Shown here piece by piece: positions 9,178-17,952 of a stretch of DNA of 40,972 nucleotides. Position numbers and translations under genes: made by a program. The DNA is from Thermoguttaceae bacterium (lineage in GTDB: Bacteria; Planctomycetota; Planctomycetia; Pirellulales; Thermoguttaceae): positions 1 through 40,972 of the forward strand of contig JANXBW010000035.1 in assembly GCA_025060325.1 (NCBI GenBank). Reading direction: 5' to 3'. The notes below the pieces were generated by a model. That model ran no database searches and had not been told where the DNA came from. It was given only the letters and a program-made list of their open reading frames with translations. Every line of letters begins with the position of its first letter. Within the stretch, counting starts at the first letter, position 1.

Positions 9178-9563
9178 ATAGGCTCCCCCGCTTCGCGTTG
9201 CCGAGGACCTATCTATCGCTGAGTACCGAATCCGTCTTTGCCCAACCGGCGCCACACGAATGCTCGCGCACTTTACGACTATCTAGGACAGTTAGTTTTC
9301 CGGTGTATACGACTGCGACAATCGGCCTCAAGCCACTAATCGATTGGGTTGACTAATTTTTAGTCGACTATGCCGCACCCTTGGGAGGCGTCGAAGTATA
9401 GGAGCGACAACTTACTGCCGGGGCCAAACGCTCTCAGTTTAAGAACACCGCCGATCGCACGAGTCAACGGCAAATATCGGAGCACGAATGCCGGTCAATC
9501 CGGTTTTTGTTGAACCGCTCCGCCGCGGTTTCCGAGCGTACCTGTTTAGAAAAGGAGATTCTC
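9178..9563. other. Gap between lpxC and lpxA
   Basis: No ORF is supported. fabZ often lies at this position in lpx clusters but is not here. An almost perfect stem-loop, GTTGACTAA-TTT-TTAGTCGAC, lies at 9348-9368. Near 9490 there is a small CCGG-TCAAT-CCGG hairpin followed by five T, which could partly terminate transcription from lpxC. Confidence 0.4.
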
Positions 9564-10373
9564 ATGCCTGGTCGCATCTCCCATCTTGCTTATATTCATC
9601 CACGGGCTGAACTTGGGGAAGACGTGGAGATTGGGCCGTACTGCTACATTGGCCCCAACGTCCGCGTCGGTGCCCGTACCAAACTTCATAACAACGTCAC
9701 CCTTCTTGAGAACGTCATTTTAGGCGAGGATAACGAGATCTTTCCCGGGGCGGTGATCGGTGGGCCACCTCAGGATATAAGCTATCGCGGCGAGCAAACC
9801 TGGGTGGTGATCGGCAATAACAACATCATTCGGGAATGTGTCACCATCAACCGGGGCACCGAAAAGGAAGAAGGCGTCACCCGAATTGGCGACCACAACT
9901 TCTTGATGGCATGCTCCCACGTAGCCCACGATTGTCAACTTGGCAGCCACATTATCTTGACTAATGGGGTATTGCTCGGCGGGCACGTTCACGTGGAAGA
10001 CTATGCCGTCATTTCCGGCGGTGTGGGGATTCACCATTTTGCCCGGGTAGGTAAATACAGCTTTGTGGGGGGACTCAGTGCGGTACGACATGACGTCCCG
10101 CCATTTATGCTCGTGGAGGGTCACCCCGCCCGACCGCGATGTGTCAACACGGTTGCACTCAAACGTCATAACTTTCCCGCTGAGACAATCGAGTGTCTGG
10201 CGGAAGCACACCGGCTGCTTTACCGAACCCGAGTGGGCCTGGCAAACGCTCGAGAAATCCTCCGCGCTAAAGGCCGGCTTATCCCGGAGGTACAGTATCT
10301 CCTTGACTTTGTGGAGTATCAACAGCAAGGCCGGCATGGCCGTGGACGGGAAGCCATCCGGAGGGCGGCGTGA
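9564..10373 (+). CDS. lpxA: UDP-N-acetylglucosamine acyltransferase
   Basis: A 269-residue left-handed beta-helix acyltransferase that moves a 3-hydroxyacyl chain from acyl carrier protein to UDP-GlcNAc, the first step of lipid A synthesis. The start ATG has an ideal AAAGGAG six bases upstream; longer starts add a non-conserved leader. Hexapeptide repeats run through residues 9-170. The catalytic His is H122 in HVAHDCQLG. The C-terminal helical part begins near EGHPARPRCVNTVALKRHNF. At the position equivalent to E. coli Gly173 this protein has Gly170 (FVGGLSAV), which in known enzymes goes with the ordinary 3-OH sugar substrate rather than the 3-amino analogue. The stop overlaps the start of the next gene by 4 bases, so they are translationally coupled. 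Confidence 0.95.
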   Translation: MPGRISHLAYIHPRAELGEDVEIGPYCYIGPNVRVGARTKLHNNVTLLENVILGEDNEIFPGAVIGGPPQDISYRGEQTWVVIGNNNIIRECVTINRGTEKEEGVTRIGDHNFLMACSHVAHDCQLGSHIILTNGVLLGGHVHVEDYAVISGGVGIHHFARVGKYSFVGGLSAVRHDVPPFMLVEGHPARPRCVNTVALKRHNFPAETIECLAEAHRLLYRTRVGLANAREILRAKGRLIPEVQYLLDFVEYQQQGRHGRGREAIRRAA

Positions 10374-11512
10374 GAAGATTACGGGTTGCTGTCGTTGGCT
10401 GCGGTTATATGGGCAGCCTCCATGCGGAGAAGCTTGCCCAGCTCTCGCAGGCTGATCTGATCGCTGTTGTTGATCCCCTCCCGGAAGCCCGATTGCGGGT
10501 GGCAGCACGCTGTGGTGCTGCGCCGCTGGCGGATTTTCGCCTTTTGTTTCTCGAACGCCTTGATGCGGTGGTGATTGCTGTTCCCACCCCCTTTCACGCT
10601 CGCGTGGCTATGGAATTCCTCGTCCGGGGAATCCATGTACTGGTAGAAAAACCGTTAGCGTCAAGCGTCGACGAAGCGGGCTCTTTGGTAGAAGCGGCCG
10701 AAAAAGCAGGCGTTATCCTCCAGGTGGGTCATATCGAGCGATTTAATCCCGTTTTCGAACTTGCTGCCAGCCAGTGCGAATCCCCAGTGTTTATTAACTC
10801 CGTCCGCTGTGGCAAGCTAGCCCGCCGGACCCTAGCCACCGACGTGGTTATCGATCTGCTTATCCACGACCTGGACCTTGTTCTTGGACTGTCAAGGAGC
10901 CCGCTTGTCGATGTCCAAGCCGTGGGTTGGTCCCTTTTTGGTGAGACGATCGATTTTGCTCAAGCCTGGCTACGGTTTTCGGGCGGGATGGTGAGCATTT
11001 GTGCGGCTTCGCGGGTTAGCGCCCCGTGGGCCCGGCGGATGCAAATATTCCAAAAAGATTCACTCCTGGAACTAGACTTCGCTTCCCGGCGGGTTTGTTT
11101 ACGGCGAAAGGCACCGGAGCTTAGCGCCAACAGCGATGACAACTTTCTAAGACACGTTTTAGCGTCCGAGCCCCCGACGGCGGACCTTTTTGACCGGCTT
11201 CTACCTCCGGAAGTATTCGAGTTTGGAGAAGCTGATCCTTTAAAGGCCGAGCTTGTGGATTTCTTATCGGCCATTAACGATGGCCGGCAACCGCGGGTCG
11301 ACGGATATCAGGGGCTGCGAGCCCTGGCCCTCGCCGAGCAGATCAAGCAGCAAATCCTTTGTCAACTAGCAGAGGCCCCGGCTGCTGGCCAGTTAAAAGC
11401 CGCCGATCTCGCAACAACTCCTTGGCCTGCCGGGCCGCACTGGCCTCTGGTACCTTCTTTTGGGACAAGGAGGCAAGCGGCAGGCAGCCTCCCCGTGGAA
11501 AAATCACGCTAA
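10370..11512 (+). CDS. Gfo/Idh/MocA family dehydrogenase, possibly acting on a UDP-sugar
   Basis: A 380-residue NAD(P)-dependent oxidoreductase starting at the GTG of the GTGA overlap with lpxA. The Rossmann fold is at the N-terminus (RVAVVGCGYMGSLHAEKL), the catalytic EKP motif at VLVEKPLA, and the second domain carries LQVGHIERFNPV and DLLIHDLDLV with the usual H..D pattern. The GHIERFNP motif is the form I associate with UDP-GlcNAc 3-dehydrogenase-like members. Gfo/Idh genes directly after lpxA recur in planctomycetes and other phyla. In Acidithiobacillus, GnnA of this family, with the aminotransferase GnnB, makes UDP-GlcNAc3N for amide-linked lipid A. No GnnB-like gene is in the window and LpxA keeps its Gly170, so that role is unproven here. 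The last 40 residues look unstructured. Confidence 0.85.
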   Translation: MRRLRVAVVGCGYMGSLHAEKLAQLSQADLIAVVDPLPEARLRVAARCGAAPLADFRLLFLERLDAVVIAVPTPFHARVAMEFLVRGIHVLVEKPLASSVDEAGSLVEAAEKAGVILQVGHIERFNPVFELAASQCESPVFINSVRCGKLARRTLATDVVIDLLIHDLDLVLGLSRSPLVDVQAVGWSLFGETIDFAQAWLRFSGGMVSICAASRVSAPWARRMQIFQKDSLLELDFASRRVCLRRKAPELSANSDDNFLRHVLASEPPTADLFDRLLPPEVFEFGEADPLKAELVDFLSAINDGRQPRVDGYQGLRALALAEQIKQQILCQLAEAPAAGQLKAADLATTPWPAGPHWPLVPSFGTRRQAAGSLPVEKSR

Positions 11513-11532
11513 AGGAGTCCCGCTTTCCGCAG

Positions 11533-11577
11533 CCGGGTTCCCCACTTTGGCCCTCCACACCAAACCCGGAGTTTTGC
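11533..11577 (+). terminator. Probable terminator of the lpxA operon
   Basis: Stem CCGGGTT/AACCCGG with a 23-nt loop, followed by AGTTTTG, 20 bases after the stop codon of the Gfo/Idh gene. The T tract is short, so efficiency is doubtful. Confidence 0.4.
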
Positions 11578-11746
11578 TAACTGTCCCGCCGGAGATAAGG
11601 CGCTGGCGATCTAGTCAACGGATGGTCACTGGCGACGGGTACTGCTCCGCAGGCTACCGGAGTCGGCCCTTAACAGACTGTTGACAGCACCAGGCCTCTT
11701 CTTAGACAGAAATGAGGCCGATTGCGTAGGCCGCCTCTTCCCATGC

Positions 11747-12439
11747 TCAGAGCCGACTTGGCAACTCCCAAATCCATCCCAGCCCTGCCAACCATCGCAA
11801 AAAGGTGACCACAAGCACATAAAAGCCAAAGTGAAGGAGTCCGGTGGGAAAATCAAAATCAAATGACGCCAAAGCGGCAATTGCCCCCAGGATGACAAAA
11901 GGCGTTCCAATAATCAGCCAATTCCACAGCTCACCCGACAAATAGCGCGCGCCAAAAAAACAAAAACCTGCCCAAATCGCCACGTAGGCAGCGGTGCAGA
12001 TAGCCCCTCGGATCAACAAGGCCCGACCCTGATATGGTTCAAGCTCTTCGATGTCATAGAGCACGTTGTAGCCGGCGACCACAAGGGGAAATGTCACCAG
12101 CACAAGACCCACACCACTCAGCACGATGTTATCACGGAGAATCCCAGTCATTCCCAGGATCGCCGTGGCGATAACGACCGCAAGTGATCCCAACCCGATG
12201 GCCACGGCAATCGCGGGTGATATCTGCCAAATTCGTCGCGTCAACGGTTTGGCAATAAGCTTACCAGTGACACCGCGTCCGGCAGAGCCGAATTCCTCCG
12301 GCCCGTGAATGACGACCTCTTCTTTTTTGGGAATTTGGATGAGGGTTTTACAATTCGGGCAAGGTCCCGATTTGCCCGCAAACTTGTCGCTTACCGAATA
12401 GCGCTTTCGACAACCGGGACAGACGACAATAATGGGCAT
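11747..12439 (-). CDS. Zinc-ribbon multi-pass membrane protein, function unknown
   Basis: A 230-residue protein. The first 35 residues form a rubredoxin-like zinc ribbon with two Cys pairs (VVCPGCRKRYSV and GPCPNCKTLIQIP). After a linker of about 35 residues come four to five membrane helices: ISPAIAVAIGLGSLAVVIAT, a second around IVLSGVGLVLVTFPLVVAGY, ICTAAYVAIWAGFCFFGA, WLIIGTPFVILGAIAALASF and a final FGFYVLVVTFLRWLAGL. This arrangement, an N-terminal MPI.V.CPGC.KR..V.DK.AGK..KCP.C motif followed by membrane helices, is very common in planctomycetes and has no assigned function. The gene is convergent with the lpxA operon. The ribosome binding site is not obvious. Confidence 0.85.
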   Translation of the reverse strand: MPIIVVCPGCRKRYSVSDKFAGKSGPCPNCKTLIQIPKKEEVVIHGPEEFGSAGRGVTGKLIAKPLTRRIWQISPAIAVAIGLGSLAVVIATAILGMTGILRDNIVLSGVGLVLVTFPLVVAGYNVLYDIEELEPYQGRALLIRGAICTAAYVAIWAGFCFFGARYLSGELWNWLIIGTPFVILGAIAALASFDFDFPTGLLHFGFYVLVVTFLRWLAGLGWIWELPSRL

Positions 12440-12640
12440 AGACCACTCACTTCAGTTTCTAGTCCACAAGTTACCAAGCAAACCTGCTTGACTGCCAATT
12501 TCTGTAGGCACTGATCTCCCCATTAAGAACGCCCGCAATATCAACACGAAAGCTAACCCGGCTCAGTCAACCTGTAGAAACCGTGGCCAGAAGGCGCTTC
12601 CAATCTTACGGTTAATTCCCACCGCTGGATAATTCACGGT

Positions 12641-13123
12641 CTAATAAGCCAGTTCTTCTTCGGACACAATTCGGTAGCCCCTTGCGCGGAGGGCACTTGC
12701 CGCCGCCTCCAAGTCTTCCACCATCACCGCGACGATCAGGCGATTTCGCGATGCGATCGGAAGCGGACAAACATGCACGATCTTAACGTTTGCCTGGAGG
12801 AGCGTCCGGCACAGACCAAGCAAGCTTTGACGGCTTTCGGCCAGCTCGACGGCCAACAGATTAGTTTCAATAATGGCCAAACCGGCTCGCTCCAAGACGT
12901 CCCGTCCCACGTCTGGCTGGGTGAGCAGCAACCGAACCAGGACGCATTCCGGACTTTCAAAAATGGACAAGCCCAGAACCGAAACGCCCCGCTGCTCAAA
13001 ACGATTGAGGAGCTCTGCCAGCTGAAAGTTGCCCCGTTCCATCAAGATAGTAAACTGCCGCAGGTTTCCGCAATGGGGCAAGGGGGCGGAAGTCCCGCGG
13101 TCGTCGGCCCCGGTGTGAGCCAT
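12641..13123 (-). CDS. Tandem ACT-domain protein
   Basis: A 160-residue protein whose start is set by AAGGAGG eight bases before the ATG of MAHTG; the longer open frame upstream is not protein-like. Two ACT domains follow each other: the first from about residue 22 (LRQFTILMERGNFQLAELL, then ALSIFESPECVLVRLLL-type strands, here GLSIFESPECVLVRLLL), the second from about residue 85 (LLAVELAESRQSLLGLCRTL, then NRLIVAVMVEDLEAAASAL and GYRIVSEEEL). ACT domains bind amino acids or other small ligands to control partner enzymes. I recall close planctomycete relatives annotated as ACT or acetolactate synthase regulatory-like proteins. There is no enzyme domain and no biosynthetic neighbour, so the ligand and partner are unknown. 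Confidence 0.9.
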   Translation of the reverse strand: MAHTGADDRGTSAPLPHCGNLRQFTILMERGNFQLAELLNRFEQRGVSVLGLSIFESPECVLVRLLLTQPDVGRDVLERAGLAIIETNLLAVELAESRQSLLGLCRTLLQANVKIVHVCPLPIASRNRLIVAVMVEDLEAAASALRARGYRIVSEEELAY

Positions 13124-13481
13124 CCCCTGGGCCTCCTTCTTGGGTTTGAGGGACCTTGCTCGTCGACACCGTGGGGCCCGGCCACAGTCCTTTGGGCAAG
13201 CCCTCCCCAACTTGGGCATTCTCCTCTCTGAAAGCATACCCGAAAAAAGTCCGTCGTCCCCTTTGGACCCCTGCACTCTGCCCCCAGCATGTGGAGGAGC
13301 TCATGCCCTATACGCACTCGGCAGGTTCGGCGATGATCGCGCAGGTCTTCCCAGAACGATCCCAGTCCCGCGCCCACCCTGGTCGACGGACGGCCGAGCT
13401 CCTCCGATAAGTTCCGCTACTGACTTTCACACCAGCGAGTTGCATTTCAAAACCTCTAAGTCGCCCTCGACGGTTCTCCAT

Positions 13482-13742
13482 TCATGCCCAGTCCAACCCG
13501 GTCTCCCGCCGCAAGCGCTGTTCGAAGTCGCCAAGTAATCCGCCGATAACATCCCAACGGTCCCGGCGGCGCAATTCAATGTCCCCCTGGCGGTTAATCC
13601 TCACGATGCTATCCTCGCGCAACCCCACTTTGGCCAGTTCCTCAGGCGAGGGCTCTCCGTCCGTGAGGATCCGTAGGAGCACTTTGCCGGTTGTCTCGAT
13701 GAATTCCGGTCTCCGCGGAGGCTCATGCAAGAACCGAGACAT
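13482..13742 (-). CDS. Small hypothetical protein
   Basis: An 86-residue, highly charged protein: RRPEFIETTGKVLLRILTDG, then EEDSIVRIN-type strands (REDSIVRINRQGDIELRRRD) and RWDVIGGLLGDFEQRL near the C-terminus. The composition and the alternating helix/strand pattern look like a real protein, and an RBS-like AGAGGG lies about 11 bases before the ATG. I believe similar short proteins occur in other Pirellulales but I cannot name a family. It has no signal peptide and no membrane helix. It lies on the same strand as the ACT gene, 360 bases upstream of it. Confidence 0.65.
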   Translation of the reverse strand: MSRFLHEPPRRPEFIETTGKVLLRILTDGEPSPEELAKVGLREDSIVRINRQGDIELRRRDRWDVIGGLLGDFEQRLRRETGLDWA

Positions 13743-14670
13743 AAGGTGAAGCCCTCTTCGGCGTCGGCCTTTCGGCGTTTATCCCCTCCGTACTGGGCGC
13801 ATCAGCCTGGCCGCAGTGGGCCTAGTTGGCGAATTTTCCACAACATTCCGGAAGCGGAAAGAGGTGCCGTCCCGAGCCGCCCTTGTTAAACTCACCCAAA
13901 ATCGAAGCCCTAGCGACGACTTGGAAAAACCCTCCCCCAGGCCCTCAGAGGCGTAAAAGTTAAGTTCGTTGACCGACCGAGTATGGTTCCCGCACTTGGG
14001 ATTATGTTAATCCCTGCCCAACCCTCCCGCAACCTATCGCGAGGACCACACTGGCGACGAGAAACCCTGTACCACACTTCCTTAGAGCGATAAAGTTTGC
14101 GCCTCGCTCCGCGGGACTGGCGGAGTCCTGGTGACTGCCACCATCGCATCGAGTAGCTTACGAGATGTCGTCAAACCTATAGACAAGGCGACTAGGCGGC
14201 ACAGGTAAGACACGTTGGCGGCGTAAATCAGCTGACTCACACCGGACCATGCCGAGTGCGTACAATCCGGGCCGACCGTCTCAAGCAACATAGTTCTTAA
14301 AATCCCCACAAACGTCGCGGGCCTGGCCCGACAGACAGGTAATGTTTGATTCTGTCCAAGTTGCTGGCGCCGCTATTGGAAGAGCAGAGGGAAGAACCTT
14401 CCTGGGAACATTCCGGCCTGGCCACACTTCACCTTTGGGCGGAGTCACGTAGCCGGATACGAGGGCCGGGAGTCTGTGGGCAACACCCGGGCACGAGTGA
14501 GACGCGCTAAGCGTTGCTCAGTCAGGCAGTTCGGCGGACAAAGTTCACTACCAATGGAATCGCACCAACTCCCCGATGGGGGAGCATCTTTCAAACACCA
14601 GGCACGTGTTTCCGTTAATTTGGAATTTGCGGTGTATGGTACCGACCTTTCGCCAGGGGGGAGAGCTTGT
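13743..14670. other. Gap without a supported gene
   Basis: About 930 bases between divergent genes. The open frames present are short or lack any domain. It must contain the promoters of the minus-strand small gene and the plus-strand Trm112-like gene, but no convincing -35/-10 pair was found. Confidence 0.4.
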
Positions 14671-14943
14671 ATGGTCAGCTACCAGGAGCTTCTCGAGATT
14701 CTGGCTTGTCCCCGATGCAAGGGGGCCTTAACTTTGGCAGACAAAAGCTTGGTGGAAGAGCTCCGGCCGCAATGGCGGGAGAAAATGACCGGGGGGTCTT
14801 CGGCTGGATCCGCACGGCCCGGGCAGTTGGAGGCCGGATTTGTTTGCGTCACTTGTCGGCTCTTTTACGCGGTAGTGGACGGTATTCCGGATTTGGTGTT
14901 GGACGATGCCCTCGCTCTCCCACCACCCGCTATGGAAACCTAG
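14671..14943 (+). CDS. Trm112-family zinc-binding protein
   Basis: A 90-residue protein of the Trm112/YcaR type. The start ATG has GGGGGAG upstream; the longer open frame before it has no protein character. The family pattern is clear: YQELLEILACPRCKGALTL at the N-terminus supplies the first Cys pair (CPRC), and AGFVCVTCRLFYAVVDGIPD supplies the second (CVTC) and the G.PDL strand, here GIPDLVLDDAL. Trm112 proteins are small zinc-fold partners that stabilise methyltransferases in eukaryotes and archaea; in bacteria, YcaR-like versions are often encoded near lipid A or methyltransferase genes. A linker of about 25 residues between the Cys pairs (EELRPQWREKMTGGSS) is longer than usual. The partner is unknown. 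Confidence 0.88.
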   Translation: MVSYQELLEILACPRCKGALTLADKSLVEELRPQWREKMTGGSSAGSARPGQLEAGFVCVTCRLFYAVVDGIPDLVLDDALALPPPAMET

Positions 14944-15216
14944 CTACCTGGAGGTCGGCACCCTGGAGGTAACCACGCCGGCCACCGAGGGAATTCAGCA
15001 AGTTGCTGGAAGGCCGCGTTTTCAGGGGCCTCTCCCTACCCCTCCGGGTCAACAAACTGAAAGGACGGCCACGGCGGCGGGTCAATTGGTGCCACCGCCC
15101 AACCCGCTAGAATATGGGCCCAGGTGATCCAAACCACGTTCCTCTCATAAATTGGGATAAGAGTTTTGCTTGCCTCCCTTCGTGCGAAAATCGTTAGGTG
15201 AGGAGAGACAACCCCT

Positions 15217-15561
15217 ATGACGGCGAAGACTGTTTTTCAGCGGATTATCGATCGAGAAATACCAGCGGACATTGTTTACGAAGATGACCGCTGCATCGCG
15301 TTCAAAGACATCCATCCTGCCGCGCCCGTACACGTTCTCATTGTGCCGAAGCAGCTTATTGCCACCGTAAACGACGTTACCCCCGCAGATGAGCCGGTCA
15401 TGGGCCATCTTTTCTCGGCGGCCAAGGCCGTGGCTGCGAAGCTCGGTTTAGCCGGGGGATACCGGATCGTGATTAACTGCGGCCCCGATGCCGGCCAAGA
15501 GGTCATGCATGTACACTTGCACCTCCTTGGTGGACGAAAATTCGGCTGGCCGCCGGGTTAG
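15217..15561 (+). CDS. HIT-family (HinT-like) nucleotide hydrolase
   Basis: A 114-residue histidine-triad protein of the HINT branch, which hydrolyses AMP-N-linked compounds such as adenosine phosphoramidate in the cytoplasm. The triad is intact: HVHLHLLGG near the C-terminus. Other family hallmarks are TVFQRIIDREIPADIVYEDD at the N-terminus, FKDIHPAAPVHVLIVPK in the middle and GYRIVINCGPDAGQEV. Length is typical. The start has GAGGAGAG about 10 bases upstream. It is followed on the same strand by the ABC exporter after 224 bases, so co-transcription is possible but not shown. Confidence 0.95.
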   Translation: MTAKTVFQRIIDREIPADIVYEDDRCIAFKDIHPAAPVHVLIVPKQLIATVNDVTPADEPVMGHLFSAAKAVAAKLGLAGGYRIVINCGPDAGQEVMHVHLHLLGGRKFGWPPG

Positions 15562-15785
15562 AGGACAAGAAGTAGGTTCCTTTATGTCGACATCGCTCTG
15601 GGTTCGCTCGCTGTCGACGCGGATGGCATGCAGCTTGAAATCCTCCTGGCCAAAACTGCTTGTTCTGCAGAGACGATCTGTCCCAGTGTTGCCGTGAACA
15701 CCGCAGCCGGGCTTTCGGCTTGGCACTTGGTCCACGGTAGGCATCGATCGTAACGGACTACGGGGAGCGGAGGGAACGGACGCCC

Positions 15786-17774
15786 ATGAGGAGTTTTTTC
15801 CGTGTTCTGAGGATCGCCCTTCGCCATCGTTGGACCCTGCTGGGGGCGATCTTTTGTGCGCTCGGTGTCGGGCTTTTTTGGGGTGCCAATATCGGGGCGG
15901 TCTATCCGCTTGCCGAGCTGACCCTTGGCGGAAAAACCCTTGGCCAGCGGTGGGAGGAGAGACTTCAACAGGCTGAACTGGAGCTGGCTTCCCTTGAGGC
16001 CCGTTTGGCCGAGCTTGAACTGGGCCCGGGTGCCACACCGACTGACAATGTGGACCTCCAGTCTCAAAAGGAGGCTCTGCGAGAACGTATCCGCACGCAA
16101 GAGCGACTTCTTTTTTGGCTTCGAGCGTTCCATCCGTGGATTACGCTTCTTGTACCGAATGATCGTTTCCGCACGCTCATCCTCCTGACAGCACTGCTTC
16201 TTGTTGGGACAGGGCTAAAGTGCGTGCTTCTTGTGGCCCAGTCTGTCCTCTCTGCCCGATTTGCCCATTTGACAGCCTATGAACTTCGTCAACGGCTTTT
16301 TGCGCAGGTCCTCCGACTTGACCTTGCGACCTTTCATCGCGAAGGAATCAGCCAAATTATGTCCCGTGCCACCCACGATCTCTCCGCGATAGCGGGGGGG
16401 TTGGAATGCCTAAGCGGCAAGCTCGCCCGAGAACCGCTGAAAATGATCGCCTGCTTGGCGGGTGCGGCCTTGATCTCTTGGAGACTTCTCCTGTTGACTT
16501 TACTGATCACACCGATTGCGGGGCTTACCATTAGGTGGCTAGCCATGACACTCAAACGGGCCCATAGCCGGGCGATGGCCAACATGGCCGAGCTTTATGC
16601 CGCCTGGGAAGCCGCTCTGCGAGGAATTGCCGTTGTCAAAGCATTCACTATGGAGAAACAGGAGGAGAAACGGTTTCATGCCACCAGCAAAAATTACTTC
16701 CGCAACGCCATGCGGATCGCCCGGTACGACGCGCTTCTTCACCCATTGATCGAGATCTTAGGGATCCTCACAATCGTCCTCGGCATTTTGGCAGGCGGAT
16801 GGATAGTCCTCCGGGGTGAAACCCACCTCTTCGGCGTGCGGATAACCGACCAGCCTCTTGAGTTACCCGCCCTCGTTCTGTTTTTTGGCTTCTTGGCTGG
16901 GGCGGCAGACCCTGTGCGCAAACTTTCCGATGTGCTGGGGCAGCTGCAAAAGGCAGCGGCTGCGGCCGACAGAGTCTTTCAGATTTTGGATCGGCCGATT
17001 GAGATTCGCGATCCTGCCCGACCACGGCGACTTCCTCGGCATTGTCGCAGTATTTGCTTCGACAAAGTTCAATTTGCGTATTATCCCGGTCAACTTGTTT
17101 TGAAAGACATTGACCTTGAAATTGCATTCGGCGAGCGACTTGGAATCGTGGGCCCCAGTGGCTGCGGAAAAACCACTCTTTTAAGCTTGATTCCCCGATT
17201 TATGGACCCAACTTCGGGCCGAGTGCTCATCGACGGCATTGACATCCGCTCAGTGCGATTACGCGATTTGCGGAGCCAGATTGGGTTAGTCACCCAGGAG
17301 CCGGTTCTTTTCGATGACACTGTTCTCAATAACATCCGATATGGCTCTCCCTGGGCGACGCGGGAACAAGTGGAGGATGCAGCGCGCAAGGCCCAGGCGC
17401 ATGACTTCATCGTGAACGATTTGCCTCGGGGCTACGATACCCGCATTGGACCGCTTGGATGCCGGCTCTCGGGCGGTCAGCGGCAACGAATTGCCCTAGC
17501 TCGAGCGATCCTCCGAGATCCCGCGATCCTCATCCTAGACGAGGCGACTAGCCAGCTTGATCTAGAAAACGAAAGACTTGTCCATGAGGTGCTTCAGCAG
17601 TTTACCCGGCAGCGGACCACATTGATTGTTAGCCATCGGCTAAGCACGCTCGCATTGGCGGACCGAATTGTGGTCATGGACGATGGCCGAGTGGTCGACG
17701 TCGGCACACACTCAGAGCTTTTGCGAAGGTGCGGGGCTTATCGGGAGCTTTGGGACATCGCTGCCGCCGCATAA
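15786..17774 (+). CDS. MsbA-like ABC exporter (fused membrane and ATPase domains)
   Basis: A 662-residue half-transporter that would act as a dimer in the inner membrane. TM1 is at about residues 19-40. It is followed by an unusual insert of about 80 residues with a strong heptad coiled coil (QRWEERLQQAELELASLEAR and later KEALRERIRTQERLLFWLRA). TM2 (TLILLTALLLVGTGLKCVLL) and the rest of the exporter core follow to about residue 370. The ATPase domain is complete: Walker A GPSGCGKTT near 456, Q-loop VTQEPVLFDD, signature LSGGQRQRIALARA near 560, Walker B ILILDEATS near 580 and H-loop SHRLSTL near 616. It looks like planctomycete MsbA-type exporters, which makes lipid A or lipid export likely but unproven. 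The start ATG has GGAGGG about 13 bases upstream. Confidence 0.92.
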   Translation: MRSFFRVLRIALRHRWTLLGAIFCALGVGLFWGANIGAVYPLAELTLGGKTLGQRWEERLQQAELELASLEARLAELELGPGATPTDNVDLQSQKEALRERIRTQERLLFWLRAFHPWITLLVPNDRFRTLILLTALLLVGTGLKCVLLVAQSVLSARFAHLTAYELRQRLFAQVLRLDLATFHREGISQIMSRATHDLSAIAGGLECLSGKLAREPLKMIACLAGAALISWRLLLLTLLITPIAGLTIRWLAMTLKRAHSRAMANMAELYAAWEAALRGIAVVKAFTMEKQEEKRFHATSKNYFRNAMRIARYDALLHPLIEILGILTIVLGILAGGWIVLRGETHLFGVRITDQPLELPALVLFFGFLAGAADPVRKLSDVLGQLQKAAAAADRVFQILDRPIEIRDPARPRRLPRHCRSICFDKVQFAYYPGQLVLKDIDLEIAFGERLGIVGPSGCGKTTLLSLIPRFMDPTSGRVLIDGIDIRSVRLRDLRSQIGLVTQEPVLFDDTVLNNIRYGSPWATREQVEDAARKAQAHDFIVNDLPRGYDTRIGPLGCRLSGGQRQRIALARAILRDPAILILDEATSQLDLENERLVHEVLQQFTRQRTTLIVSHRLSTLALADRIVVMDDGRVVDVGTHSELLRRCGAYRELWDIAAAA

Positions 17775-17950
17775 AGCCAGGGATCTTTAGCCAAAGCATC
17801 CAATTCCCGCATTTTTCAACTTATTCAGCTACCGGGGAAAGACTGATCGCGGAGTTCTATTCCTGAGGGCCCAATGACCCAGCCCAATTGGCACGCGTTA
17901 TGCTCACACAACCTAACGACTCTGCGCCAGCGGAGAAGTCACCCCCCAGA
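17775..17950. other. Region after the ABC exporter
   Basis: No gene and no clear terminator directly after the exporter stop codon. If a promoter for the hairpin-rich element downstream exists it should lie here, but no good -35/-10 pair is visible, so that element could also be the 3' end of the exporter transcript. Confidence 0.35.
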
Positions 17951-17952
17951 GC

